From contig NZ_JAVDYB010000001.1 of the NCBI RefSeq assembly GCF_031458235.1, positions 6,638,501 to 6,702,500 on the forward strand: 64,000 nucleotides of DNA, in the 5' to 3' direction. The position numbers and the translations under genes are program-made. The notes under the pieces are model-generated. The model did not search any database, was not told the DNA's origin, and was given only the letters and a program-made list of their open reading frames with translations. Every line of letters begins with the position of its first letter. Position 1 is the first letter of the stretch. Below are positions 20,178 to 29,647 of the stretch, one piece after another. This stretch comes from Catenuloplanes atrovinosus. Lineage in GTDB: Bacteria; Actinomycetota; Actinomycetes; Mycobacteriales; Micromonosporaceae.

Positions 20178-21197
20178 GTGCGCGTGGCGGACGGGAATGC
20201 GGCAGGTGGCGGCCTGGTCTCGGGCGAGGCGGTGGAGGTCGAGATCCGGGTGGCGCGGCCGGGCTCGCGCGTGCTCGCGCTCGCGGTCGACATCGTGGTC
20301 CAGTGCGGGCTGGCGCTGACCGTCACCATGGCACTGGTGCTCGGGCTGGGCATCGCCGGCGTGCTGAACCGGCTGGACGAGGCCGTGATGGGCGCGCTCA
20401 CCGTGATCGTCACCGCGCTGGTCCTGGTGGGCTATCCCACCGTGGCGGAGACGCTGTCCGGCGGCCGGACCGCCGGGAAGGCGCTGGTCGGCATCCGGGT
20501 GGTGCGCGACGACGGCGGCCCGATCCAACTGCGGCACGCGTTCACCCGGGCGCTGGTCGGGGTGGCGCTGGAGTGGCCGGGCCTGGTGCTGCCGCTGGTC
20601 ACCTGGATCGCCAGCCTGTTCACCATGCTCACCAACCCGCTCGGCAAGCGCCTCGGCGACCTCGCGGCCGGCACGATGGTCATCCACGACCGCGCCGCCA
20701 CCAGCTGGGGTTGGGTCCCCGGCATGCCGCCCGCGCTGGCCGGCTGGGCGCTCACGCTGGACCTGACCGGCCTCGGCGACGACCTGGCGCTCGCGGTCCG
20801 CCACTTCCTGTCCCGCGGCACCACGCTGGTGGAGCCGGACCGCAGCCGCCTCGGCCGCGCGCTCGCCTCCGAGGTCGCGTCCGTCACCGCGCCACCACCG
20901 CCACCCGGCGTCCCGGACTGGGCCTACCTGGCCGCGGTGCTGGCCGAACGGCACCGCCGCGCCACCCACCGCCTGGCCCGCAACCGGGCCGTATCCGCCG
21001 CACTCTGGCCCAGCCTGCCCCAGCCCGGCTTCCGCCCCCTGCCCGCCATCCCGCCGGACGCGCGCATCGAGTGGCCCAGCCAATCCTGGCCACGCCCACC
21101 CTGGCAGGCCGACCGCCAACTCCCCGACTGGACCGGCATGACCCCACCGGCGATGGCCAGCACGCTGCGCGCGTCCTCCCCGCCGGAGGAGACGTAG
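20178..21197 (+). CDS. RDD family membrane protein
   Basis: 339 residues, GTG start (an in-frame GTG two codons on is possible). The N-terminal half is an RDD domain: VARPGSRVLALAVDIVVQ (R..A...D), hydrophobic helices, and GGRTAGKALVGIRVV, a third helix, then LGDLAAGTMVI. The C-terminal ~150 residues are cytoplasmic, Pro-rich and without recognised domain. Function of RDD proteins is mostly unclear (some are transport-linked). Divergently paired with spoIIM, and followed by a hairpin. Confidence 0.88.
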   Translation: MRVADGNAAGGGLVSGEAVEVEIRVARPGSRVLALAVDIVVQCGLALTVTMALVLGLGIAGVLNRLDEAVMGALTVIVTALVLVGYPTVAETLSGGRTAGKALVGIRVVRDDGGPIQLRHAFTRALVGVALEWPGLVLPLVTWIASLFTMLTNPLGKRLGDLAAGTMVIHDRAATSWGWVPGMPPALAGWALTLDLTGLGDDLALAVRHFLSRGTTLVEPDRSRLGRALASEVASVTAPPPPPGVPDWAYLAAVLAERHRRATHRLARNRAVSAALWPSLPQPGFRPLPAIPPDARIEWPSQSWPRPPWQADRQLPDWTGMTPPAMASTLRASSPPEET

Positions 21198-21200
21198 GGA

Positions 21201-21224
21201 CCCCGGCGGGTACGTCCGCCGGGG
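21201..21224. terminator. hairpin terminator after RDD gene
   Basis: CCCCGGCGG (21201-21209), loop GTACGT, CCGCCGGGG (21216-21224), followed by GTGTTT. It lies just past the RDD stop and before the convergent DUF397 gene stop at 21243, so it can serve both. Confidence 0.7.
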
Positions 21225-21242
21225 GTGTTTCCGCGAGTACCG

Positions 21243-21449
21243 CTATCGGGCGATACGACCGTCGGAGACGACACCGATCAGGTGCGTCCAGGCATCGTGG
21301 CCGACCGTGAGCATCGGGCCGTCCGGGTCCTTGGAGTCCCGCACGTGCACCGCCGCGGGCATCGCGGCGACCTCGACGCAGGCGCCGTTGGAGGAGCTTC
21401 TGCTGCTCTTCCGCCATGGCAGGGCATGGCTGTGGGACGCGGCAGACAT
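21243..21449 (-). CDS. DUF397 domain protein
   Basis: 68 residues from ATG 21449 (AGAGG 10 bases upstream; ATG 21461 is an alternative but sits against that site). DUF397 signature: WRKSSRSSSNGACVEVA, then VRDSKDPDGPMLTV, then W..LI. The family is small, actinobacterial, and almost always encoded beside an XRE regulator with a DUF5753 tail; the pair resembles the BldB/AbaA-like and WhiJ developmental systems. The XRE gene is 30 bases upstream on the same strand. Confidence 0.9.
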   Translation of the reverse strand: MSAASHSHALPWRKSSRSSSNGACVEVAAMPAAVHVRDSKDPDGPMLTVGHDAWTHLIGVVSDGRIAR

Positions 21450-21479
21450 CCGCGCCACCATCCTCTCTGTGGGATTCGG

Positions 21480-22343
21480 TTACATTTCGCGCGCCGCCGC
21501 CCGAATGAACTCGATCGACTTCTCCGCCGGCAGCGCGACGTCGCGCAGGCCCTCGAAACTGGTCGCGTAGCCGTCCACTTCCTCGGGCCTGTCCCGGAAG
21601 GCTCCGCCGGTGCGTGAATCGGCGTAGACGAGTCGTTCTCCACCGGCGAAGTCCATGATGCAGAACGATCCGGCCAGCCCGGAGTGTGCGCCGGCGTCGA
21701 AGGGAACCACCAGAATGGTGACGTTCGGCCGGTCGGAGACCTCGACCAGGCGACCCAACTGGCGGCGCTGCACCTCCCGGCCACCGACCCGGCGGCGCAG
21801 CACGGCCTCGTCGAGCACCCAGAGGAGGTCGGGCGCGGGCTGCCGGCCGATCACGGCCTGGCGGGCCAGCCGGACCGCGGCGCGCTGCTCTATCTCGTCG
21901 TCCCGCAGCGGGCGGCCGTCCGGGCGCAGGTCATCGGTGCGGAAGATCTCGCGCGCGTACTCATCGGTCTGGAGCAGGCCGGGCACGAGCAGCGCCTCGT
22001 ACGCCCGCAGCCGCACCACCTCGGCCTCGAAGCCGATGTACGTCTCGTACGCGTCCGGGAGGACGTCGCCGTACGCCTCCCACCAGGCGCGCTGGCGGGA
22101 CTGGACGGCGACGGCGCGGATGCGGCGGCGGTCGTCCTCGGGGACGTCGTAGGTGTCGAGGAGCGCGTCGAGGTCGCGGTTGCGGATGCCGGTGTGTGCG
22201 GTCTCGATGCGGCTGAGTTTGCTCTCCGACCAGCCCAGCGATCGCGCCACGTCGGCCACGGTGCGGCCGGCGGCGTCGCGAAGGCGTCGTAGCTCAGCGC
22301 CGAGCTGCCGTCGTAGGGTGGTGGGGCTGGGCTTAACGGCCAT
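21480..22343 (-). CDS. XRE family regulator with DUF5753 domain
   Basis: 287 residues from ATG 22343. N-terminal helix-turn-helix (about 10-65: LGAELRRLRDAAGRTVADVARSLGWSESKLSRIETAHTGI), then the DUF5753 region (about 95-280) with YIGFEAEVVRLRAYEALLVPGLLQTDEYAREIF and VTILVVPFDAGAHSGLAGSF. WhiJ-like proteins of this type act with a small DUF397 partner, encoded next downstream here. A palindrome (22530-22544) upstream could be its operator, but this is only a guess. Confidence 0.93.
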   Translation of the reverse strand: MAVKPSPTTLRRQLGAELRRLRDAAGRTVADVARSLGWSESKLSRIETAHTGIRNRDLDALLDTYDVPEDDRRRIRAVAVQSRQRAWWEAYGDVLPDAYETYIGFEAEVVRLRAYEALLVPGLLQTDEYAREIFRTDDLRPDGRPLRDDEIEQRAAVRLARQAVIGRQPAPDLLWVLDEAVLRRRVGGREVQRRQLGRLVEVSDRPNVTILVVPFDAGAHSGLAGSFCIMDFAGGERLVYADSRTGGAFRDRPEEVDGYATSFEGLRDVALPAEKSIEFIRAAAREM

Positions 22344-22529
22344 CGGCAATACGGTACTGCAAGATCCGATTAGGACAGTGCAGGCCACGGCGGTGTCGGC
22401 TGCACGAAACCGCATCGATCTGCACTTGCATCCTGGGACTGCAAGTGGCCTAATGAGCACTAAGCCAGCAGGGATCGGGGCAACCGCCGGCGGCAAACGG
22501 CGGTCTCGGACCCGCTACCGATGGGGTGC

Positions 22530-22544
22530 GCCGGTGACACCGGC
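22530..22544. promoter_or_regulatory. 15-base perfect palindrome, candidate operator
   Basis: GCCGGTGACACCGGC is a 7+1+7 dyad in the 380-base gap (22344-22723) between the XRE gene start and the ahcY end. It is about 190 bases upstream of the XRE start. Without a real loop it suits a dimeric protein better than an RNA hairpin. Confidence 0.3.
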
Positions 22545-22558
22545 TCCGCTCCGACGCA

Positions 22559-22609
22559 CAGGAGGGGCGGGTTCCGGCGGCGGCAAACGCCGGTGCTTCG
22601 CCCCTCCTG
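22559..22609. terminator. two-stage hairpin between ahcY and the XRE gene
   Basis: Outer stem CAGGAGGGGCG (22559-22569) pairs perfectly with CGCCCCTCCTG (22599-22609); an inner stem CCGGCG (22574-22579) pairs with CGCCGG (22588-22593) with a GCGGCAAA loop. It stands 57 bases beyond the likely ahcY terminator and could be a second terminator or a structured leader. Confidence 0.5.
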
Positions 22610-22665
22610 CCGCGCACCCGCGTGAGAACACCGCTGCGACCTGAGACATGGGCGCGGTCCATAGG

Positions 22666-22704
22666 GATCAGGGGCGCCCCAACCGTGGCTGGGCGCCCCT
22701 GATC
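22666..22704 (-). terminator. strong hairpin terminator downstream of ahcY
   Basis: GATCAGGGGCGCCC (22666-22679) pairs perfectly over 14 bases with GGGCGCCCCTGATC (22691-22704) with an 11-base loop. It starts 20 bases past the ahcY stop in the direction of transcription. Confidence 0.8.
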
Positions 22705-22723
22705 TCGTTACCGCACCGGTGGA

Positions 22724-24196
<1,473 letters not shown>

Positions 24197-24306
24197 GAAA
24201 GCTCCTGTCGATACGTCACCGATGACCGACCCACTACCTTACGCGTCGCCGATGGTGACCGTGGAATCGCGCTGGCCACCCCGGGGCGGGGAACCCGCCG
24301 GAATGC

Positions 24307-24347
24307 GCACGGGGCGGTCGGTGACGTGAGTCCCGACCGCCCCGTGC
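24307..24347. terminator. perfect 15-bp hairpin between manA and ahcY
   Basis: GCACGGGGCGGTCGG (24307-24321) pairs with CCGACCGCCCCGTGC (24333-24347) around an 11-base loop. It lies in the 324-base gap (24197-24520) 174 bases past the manA stop and 110 bases before the ahcY start, so it most likely ends the manB-manA transcript; an attenuator role for ahcY is possible. The remainder of the gap should hold the ahcY promoter; no box is clear. Confidence 0.65.
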
Positions 24348-24520
24348 ATCCCCCCGGTTTGGCATGTCCGCGCGGCCACCCCGTGACCTTGCGTAGTTAT
24401 AGACTCACACTCGGCAACCACCATGTCAAGCGAAAACCCTAAAAATCGGGATTGGTACGGAGCCGCAAATGGCGAAACCGGGCCGGCCCGTGCGGGCGAC
24501 CCGGTTTCGGCGGAGCCTGG

Positions 24521-25633
24521 TCAGACGCCGGTGGCCGCCACGAAGGCCGCGCCCGGGCCGGACAGCCGCAGCGGGCCGGCGTCCGCACCGGCGAACGCGG
24601 CCGTGCCCGGCGCGATCTCCACCACACCCTGCCCGTCGTCCGCCCGGACCGCGCCGCCCACCGCCAGCACGATGCGCGGCCCCGGCACGTCCAGCGTGAC
24701 CGTGCGCGCCCCCGGCACCACCTGATGCAGCAGGAAGTCGGGCACCGGCACCGGCCAGGCCCGTACGCCCTCGGCCAGTTCCGCGGCCGGGTGCAGCGGC
24801 TCGTCCAGCGGCTCGAAGCGCAGTACCTCCAGCAGCTCGTCCACGTCGACCCGCTTCGGCGTCATGCCGCCGCGCAGCACGTTGTCGCTGGCCGCCATGA
24901 TCTCGATGCCGGTGCCGCGCAGGTACGCGTGCAGGTTCCCGGCCGGCATCCAGATCGCCTGGCCCGGCTCCAGCCGCACGTGGTTGAGCAGCAGTGCCAC
25001 CAGCACGCCGGTGTCCTCCGGGTAGAACCGGGCGAGCTCGGCCACCAGCGGCGCCGTCCCGGCCGCCACCGCGGCCTTCACCAGCCCGGCCCGGCCCTCG
25101 ACCGGCCAGGTGAGCAGCGTGCGCACGGCCTCGCGCGGCCCGCCCGGCCCGGTGCGCAGGGCGGCCGTCACGCCCGCCAGCTCCGCGATGCCCAGCCCGT
25201 CCAGCCGGTCCGCCGCGACGGCCGGGTCGGCGAAGCCGCACAGCGCGTCGAACGGCGTCAGCGCCACCAGCAGCTCCGGCTTGTGGTTCGCGTCGACGTA
25301 GCCGCCGTGGCCGGCCGCGAAGCGCGCCCGCGCGTGCTCCAGCGTCGGATGCGCCTGCAGCGACAGCGGCGCGTCGGCGGCCAGGATCTTCATCAGGTAC
25401 GGCAGGCGTGGGCCGAACCGCTCCACCACGGCCGGGCCGAGCAGCCGGTCCGGCTCCGCGGCCAGCAGCTCGTCCAGGCCGGTCCCGGCCACCCGCGACG
25501 GGTCGGCCGGGTGCGCGCCGATCCACAGCTCCGCCTCCGGCCCGTCGGCGGGCGCGGTACGGCCCTGTATCTCGGCGATCGCGGACCGCGATCCCCACGC
25601 GTACGGACGGATGACGCTGGTCAGAGGCTTCAT
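24521..25633 (-). CDS. manA: mannose-6-phosphate isomerase, type I
   Basis: 370 residues from ATG 25633. Zinc enzyme interconverting mannose-6-phosphate and fructose-6-phosphate, feeding GDP-mannose. Motifs: PYAWGS near the N-terminus, ELWIGAHP, LMKILAADAPLSLQAHPT (metal His/Gln), NHKPELLVALTPFDALCGF, the cupin segment AIWMPAGNLHAYLRGTGIEIMAASDNVLRGGMTPKRVD. Two bases downstream of the CDF transporter gene; last gene of the manB-Trm112-SIS-CDF-manA run. Confidence 0.95.
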   Translation of the reverse strand: MKPLTSVIRPYAWGSRSAIAEIQGRTAPADGPEAELWIGAHPADPSRVAGTGLDELLAAEPDRLLGPAVVERFGPRLPYLMKILAADAPLSLQAHPTLEHARARFAAGHGGYVDANHKPELLVALTPFDALCGFADPAVAADRLDGLGIAELAGVTAALRTGPGGPREAVRTLLTWPVEGRAGLVKAAVAAGTAPLVAELARFYPEDTGVLVALLLNHVRLEPGQAIWMPAGNLHAYLRGTGIEIMAASDNVLRGGMTPKRVDVDELLEVLRFEPLDEPLHPAAELAEGVRAWPVPVPDFLLHQVVPGARTVTLDVPGPRIVLAVGGAVRADDGQGVVEIAPGTAAFAGADAGPLRLSGPGAAFVAATGV

Positions 25634-25635
25634 GT

Positions 25636-26637
25636 CTACTTTCCGGTCGGTGCTTCGGAGGCGAGCTGGGTGCCGTCGAATCCGGACTTCGGCGTGGCCG
25701 CGGCCTCGGGCCTGAACACGTCCGGCTCCAGGTAGATGACGCGCGCGATCGGCACGGCGGCCCGGATCCGCGCCTCCGCCTCGTCGATGTGCCGGACGAC
25801 GTCGGCCGCGGTTTCGTCGGTACGGACCGCGAACTTCGCGGCGACCAGCAGTTCCTCCGGGCCGAGGTGCATCGTGCGCATGTGGATGATCCGGTCGACG
25901 GCCTCGCCGTCCAGCAGCGCCCGCTCGATCGCGGCCTGGTCCTGCGGCGACGCACCCTCGCCGAGCAGCAGGCTCTTGGTCTCCACGGCCAGGATGACCG
26001 CGATCGAGACCAGCAGCAGGCCGATCGCGCCGGTGCCGAGCGCGTCCCACAGACCGTGCCCGGTGATCAGCGTGAGGCCGACGCCGAACAGCGCCAGCAC
26101 CAGGCCGATCAGCGCGCCGAAGTCCTCCAGCAGCACCACCGGAAGCTCCGGCGCCTTGGCCCGGCGGATGAACTGCCTCCACGAGGCGTCGCCGCGGGTG
26201 TGGTTGGACTCCTTGATCGCGGTACGGAACGAGAAGCTCTCCATCAGGATCGCCGCCACCAGCACCGCGACCGGCACCCAGTGCCAGGACGTGATCGCGC
26301 CGTGGTTCGGGTCGGTGTGCGCCTCGTGCCACTTGTGGTACGCCTCGTAGAGCGCGAACAGGCCACCGAGCGAGAACAGCACGATCGACACGATGAACGC
26401 GTAGATGTAGCGCTCCCGGCCGTACCCGAACGGGTGGTCCGGCGTCGCGGCCCGGCGGGACCGTCGCCCGCCGAGCAGCAGCAACGCCTGGTTTCCGGAG
26501 TCGGCCACCGAGTGGATCGACTCCGCCAGCATCGACGAGGACTGGGTCAGCAGGAACGCGACGAACTTCGTCGCCGCGATGCCGAGGTTCGCGGCCAGCG
26601 CCGCGATGATCGCTTTACCGCCCTCGCCGGTGCTCAT
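25636..26637 (-). CDS. cation diffusion facilitator family transporter
   Basis: 333 residues. Membrane metal(II)/proton antiporter type. Transmembrane helices with the metal-site pattern SMLAESIHSVADSGNQALLLL (S..A.S..D variant: H-x3-D), the HPFGYGRERY motif, LLEDFGALIGLVLALFGV, and a cytoplasmic ferredoxin-like tail (about 215-310). Metal not predictable. Its place between manA and the SIS gene is a conserved actinobacterial arrangement, with 2-3 base gaps, so it is in the operon though its link with mannose metabolism is unclear. Confidence 0.92.
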   Translation of the reverse strand: MSTGEGGKAIIAALAANLGIAATKFVAFLLTQSSSMLAESIHSVADSGNQALLLLGGRRSRRAATPDHPFGYGRERYIYAFIVSIVLFSLGGLFALYEAYHKWHEAHTDPNHGAITSWHWVPVAVLVAAILMESFSFRTAIKESNHTRGDASWRQFIRRAKAPELPVVLLEDFGALIGLVLALFGVGLTLITGHGLWDALGTGAIGLLLVSIAVILAVETKSLLLGEGASPQDQAAIERALLDGEAVDRIIHMRTMHLGPEELLVAAKFAVRTDETAADVVRHIDEAEARIRAAVPIARVIYLEPDVFRPEAAATPKSGFDGTQLASEAPTGK

Positions 26638-26640
26638 CGG

Positions 26641-27864
26641 TCAGGAGATCCCTTCGGCGCGGATCGGGTTGGCCAGTTCCTTCATCTCCGAGATCGCCGG
26701 AACCGCCATCGGGTCGAGGCCGTGCGCGAGCGCCAGGTAGATCGAGGCGAAGTCGGGCACCGCGATCAGTGACGCCAGCCGCTCCAGCGCGGAACCGCCC
26801 TCCGCGGTGACCACGTCGCAGCGCACGCCGCGCCGCTCCGCCAGCGTCTGCACCGCGTCCGCGCGCCGCTCCTCGACCGCGACCGGCTCGTCGTTGGCCT
26901 CCTGCGGGTCGAGGCCGCCGTCCCGCAGCAGCACGATGCGCAGCCGGGTCGGCTCCGCGTCGACCTCCGGGTCGGCGAAGATGTCCCGCTCGGACTCGAC
27001 CAGGCCGCCGAAGACGCCGTCCAGCAGACCGACGCGGCCACGGCCGGCCTCGCCGAGCGCGCCGGAGACCACGGGGTACCGCGCGTTGGCCGACAGCGTG
27101 TCGGCGAACCGGCGTGCGGCCACGGTGGCCAGCGGCGACGAGCCCCAGACGATCGGCACGGAGCCGGCCAGGCCCAGCGCCAGCGACTTCGCCGGGTTGA
27201 CGAACGACTCCAGGCCGGGGCGGCAGCGGTCCGCGTCCGAGTCCAGCCGGGTCGCGGTCTCCGCCAGGTCCGCCTCGTTGATCTTCACCAGGTCGAGGTG
27301 GCGCGCGGCCAGCAGCACCGGCACGGCCAGCGACCACAGGCTGGCGCGGGCCGGCGCGCGGCGCGGCACGCCGATGAACGGCGCGCGGGCCGACTCGGCC
27401 ACGGACTGCAACCGCGAGTCGGGCGCGCCGATCGCGACCAGCCGGGCACCGCGCCGGGCGGCGGCCTCGGCCGCGGCCAGCGCCTCCGGGCTGCGGCCGG
27501 ACGCGGAGACCGCGACCACCACGTCCGCGGCGCCGACCCAGCCGGGCACGCCCGGGCTGCGGTGCGCGATGACCGGCGCCGGGCAGCGGGGGCCGGCGAC
27601 CGTGCGCAGGATGTCCGCGGTGAGCACCGCGGTGCCGGCGCCCGCGATCACGACCGCGCGCGGGCGGCCCTCGCCGGAGATCGCGCTGAGGTTGGCCTCG
27701 GCCGCGAGCTGCGCGGACTCCCGGACCTGGGCGCCCGCGGACGCGGTGGCGCGGAGCATGCCACCCGGGTCCTGCGCGGCCATCAGCTTCTCGTCGTCGA
27801 GGATGCGCTCGTCCACGACGCGCCGGCCCTGAATCCCCGCGGTGCCGTCCACCGGGTTGCCCAT
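26641..27864 (-). CDS. SIS domain phosphosugar isomerase-like protein
   Basis: 407 residues from ATG 27864, whose first base is the last base of the preceding stop. A SIS domain (about 60-190, VVIAGAGTAVLTADILR, VVVAVSASGRSPEALAAAEAAARRGARLVAI) and a C-terminal bifunctional phosphoglucose/phosphomannose isomerase-like region (about 200-400, VPIVWGSSPLATVAARRFADTLSANARYPV). This is the actinobacterial paralogue found between manA and manB. Whether it isomerises mannose-6-P, glucose-6-P or another sugar phosphate is not decided by sequence. Confidence 0.85.
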   Translation of the reverse strand: MGNPVDGTAGIQGRRVVDERILDDEKLMAAQDPGGMLRATASAGAQVRESAQLAAEANLSAISGEGRPRAVVIAGAGTAVLTADILRTVAGPRCPAPVIAHRSPGVPGWVGAADVVVAVSASGRSPEALAAAEAAARRGARLVAIGAPDSRLQSVAESARAPFIGVPRRAPARASLWSLAVPVLLAARHLDLVKINEADLAETATRLDSDADRCRPGLESFVNPAKSLALGLAGSVPIVWGSSPLATVAARRFADTLSANARYPVVSGALGEAGRGRVGLLDGVFGGLVESERDIFADPEVDAEPTRLRIVLLRDGGLDPQEANDEPVAVEERRADAVQTLAERRGVRCDVVTAEGGSALERLASLIAVPDFASIYLALAHGLDPMAVPAISEMKELANPIRAEGIS

Positions 27865-28073
27865 CAGCGGTCTTCCTCCTGGTCCGTGCGGTGCGGACCC
27901 GACGGAGCCGTTCGCGCCTCGTCCAGCAGCATCACCGGGATGTCGTCCTCCACCCGGAACTCGCGCCCGCACTCGGTGCAGGTCAGCGTGCCCGCGCCGG
28001 CGTCGTAGGACAGCGGCGCGCGGTGCGTGTCCGGACAGGTGATGATCTCCAGCAACTGCGGATCCAGGGCCAC
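27864..28073 (-). CDS. Trm112/YcaR-like small zinc protein
   Basis: 69 residues: LDPQLLEIITCPDTHRAPLSYDAG, then LTCTECGREFRVEDDIPVMLLDEAR. This is the Trm112/UPF0434 fold, with the C-P-D and C-x-x-C metal pair and the IPVML end. In eukaryotes it activates methyltransferases; in bacteria its role is little known. Lies between manB and the SIS gene, overlapping the latter by 1 base. Confidence 0.9.
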   Translation of the reverse strand: MALDPQLLEIITCPDTHRAPLSYDAGAGTLTCTECGREFRVEDDIPVMLLDEARTAPSGPHRTDQEEDR

Positions 28074-28125
28074 GAACGGCTCCCTTCCAGGGTCCTGCGG
28101 GTGTGTTCCCCGCGACCCCAGAATG

Positions 28126-29502
28126 CTAACCGCGAACGATCGCCAGAACGTCGTCGCGCAGCCGCGCCATGCGCTCCGCGGTCGGCGCCTCCACGTTCAG
28201 CCGGAGCAGCGGCTCCGTGTTGGACGGGCGCAGGTTGATCCAGGCGCCGTCCTCGAAGCTGATGGTCAGGCCGTCCAGGTCGTCCGTGGGGTTGCCGGCG
28301 AACGCGGCGCGCACCTCCGCGGTCTTCGCCGCCGCGTCCGACACCGTGGAATTGATCTCACCGGAGGCGACGTACCGCTCGTAGGCGGCGCCCAGCTCGG
28401 ACAGCGGCCGGTCCTGCTCGCCGAGCGCGGCCAGCACGTGCATCGCGGCGAGCATGCCGGTGTCCGCACCCCAGAAGTCGCGGAAGTAGTAGTGCGCGGA
28501 GTGCTCGCCGCCGAAGATTGCGTCGGTCTTCGCCATCTCCGCCTTGATGAACGAGTGCCCCACCCGGGTACGCACCGGCTTGCCGCCGTGCTCGGACACG
28601 ATCTCCGGCACCGCGGTCGAGGTGATCAGGTTGTGGATGATCGTGCCGCCCGGGTGCTTGGCCAGCTCCCGCACGGCCACCAGCGCGGTGATCGCGGACG
28701 GGGAGACCGGGTCGCCGTTCTGATCGATGACGAAGCAGCGGTCCGCGTCGCCGTCGAACGCCAGGCCGAGGTCCGCGCCGTGCTCGACCACCGCGGCCTG
28801 CAGGTCCACCAGGTTCGCCGGCTCCAGCGGGTTCGCCTCGTGGTTGGGGAACGAGCCGTCCAGCTCGAAGTAGAGCGGCACGATCGAAAGCGGCAGGCCG
28901 GGCAGCACCGCGTCGCCGAGCACGGCCGGGACCGTGTGGCCGCCCATGCCGTTGCCCGCGTCAACGACCACCTTGAGCCGGCGGATGCCGGACAGGTCGA
29001 CCAGCGACCGCAGGTGCGCCGCGTAGTCGGCCAGCAGGTCGCGGCGCTCCACCGGCACGCCGTCGACCGGCGTGAGGCCGTCGTCGAGCAGCTGCTGCGC
29101 GCGGTCGCGGATCTGCGCCAGGCCGCTGTCCTGCCCGATCGGCTTCGCACCGGCCTTGCACATCTTGATGCCGTTGTACTGCGCCGGGTTGTGGCTGGCG
29201 GTGAACATCGCGCCGGGCAGGCCGAGCACGCCGGAGGCGTAGTAGAGCAGGTCGGTGGAGCCGAGGCCGGCGTGCACCACCCGGGCGCCGGCCGCGATCG
29301 CGCCGGCCGCGAACGACTCGGCCAGCGCCGGGCCGGACTCGCGCATGTCGTGCGCGATCACGATGCGGTCGGCGTCGTCACCGAGCGCGCGGAGCGTCTC
29401 CACGAAGGCCTGGCCCAGCGCGCAGGCCGCCGCGGTGTCGAACTGATCCGGGACCGTACCCCGTACGTCGTACGCCTTCACGATCCGTGACAGCTCAGCC
29501 AA
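28126..29502 (-). CDS. manB: phosphomannomutase / phosphoglucomutase
   Basis: 458 residues from TTG 29502 (AGGAG 8 bases upstream; product then starts like family members, M-A-E-L-S-R-I-V-K-A-Y-D-V-R-G). Interconverts hexose 1- and 6-phosphates. Catalytic phosphoserine loop TASHNP (101-106), metal loop DGDADR near 240, sugar loop GGEHSAHYYF near 320, phosphate loop RPSNTEPLLRLNVEA near the C-terminus. First gene of the manB-to-manA run supplying GDP-mannose precursors. Confidence 0.95.
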   Translation of the reverse strand: MAELSRIVKAYDVRGTVPDQFDTAAACALGQAFVETLRALGDDADRIVIAHDMRESGPALAESFAAGAIAAGARVVHAGLGSTDLLYYASGVLGLPGAMFTASHNPAQYNGIKMCKAGAKPIGQDSGLAQIRDRAQQLLDDGLTPVDGVPVERRDLLADYAAHLRSLVDLSGIRRLKVVVDAGNGMGGHTVPAVLGDAVLPGLPLSIVPLYFELDGSFPNHEANPLEPANLVDLQAAVVEHGADLGLAFDGDADRCFVIDQNGDPVSPSAITALVAVRELAKHPGGTIIHNLITSTAVPEIVSEHGGKPVRTRVGHSFIKAEMAKTDAIFGGEHSAHYYFRDFWGADTGMLAAMHVLAALGEQDRPLSELGAAYERYVASGEINSTVSDAAAKTAEVRAAFAGNPTDDLDGLTISFEDGAWINLRPSNTEPLLRLNVEAPTAERMARLRDDVLAIVRG

Positions 29503-29589
29503 CTCAACGCTCCTCACGCCTCGTCCTACGCCTGTGTAGCCGACCGGGGAAGCGTATCGGAGCCGTGTTCACCGGACGTGACGAGGCGG

Positions 29590-29616
29590 GTGACCGGCAC
29601 ACTGCCGATCGGTCAC
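29590..29616. promoter_or_regulatory. dyad upstream of manB
   Basis: GTGACCG (29590-29596) and CGGTCAC (29610-29616) form an inverted repeat separated by 13 bases, lying 88-114 bases upstream of the manB start and just past the end of the 29648 gene. Could be an operator for the man operon or a weak terminator. Confidence 0.35.
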
Positions 29617-29647
29617 GCGCACGTGACGAGCAGGAGGGCCGATGCTG

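Noticed and set aside
24197-24306. SAH riboswitch upstream of ahcY
   Set aside because: I could not find the conserved core; only a terminator-like hairpin further upstream is clear.
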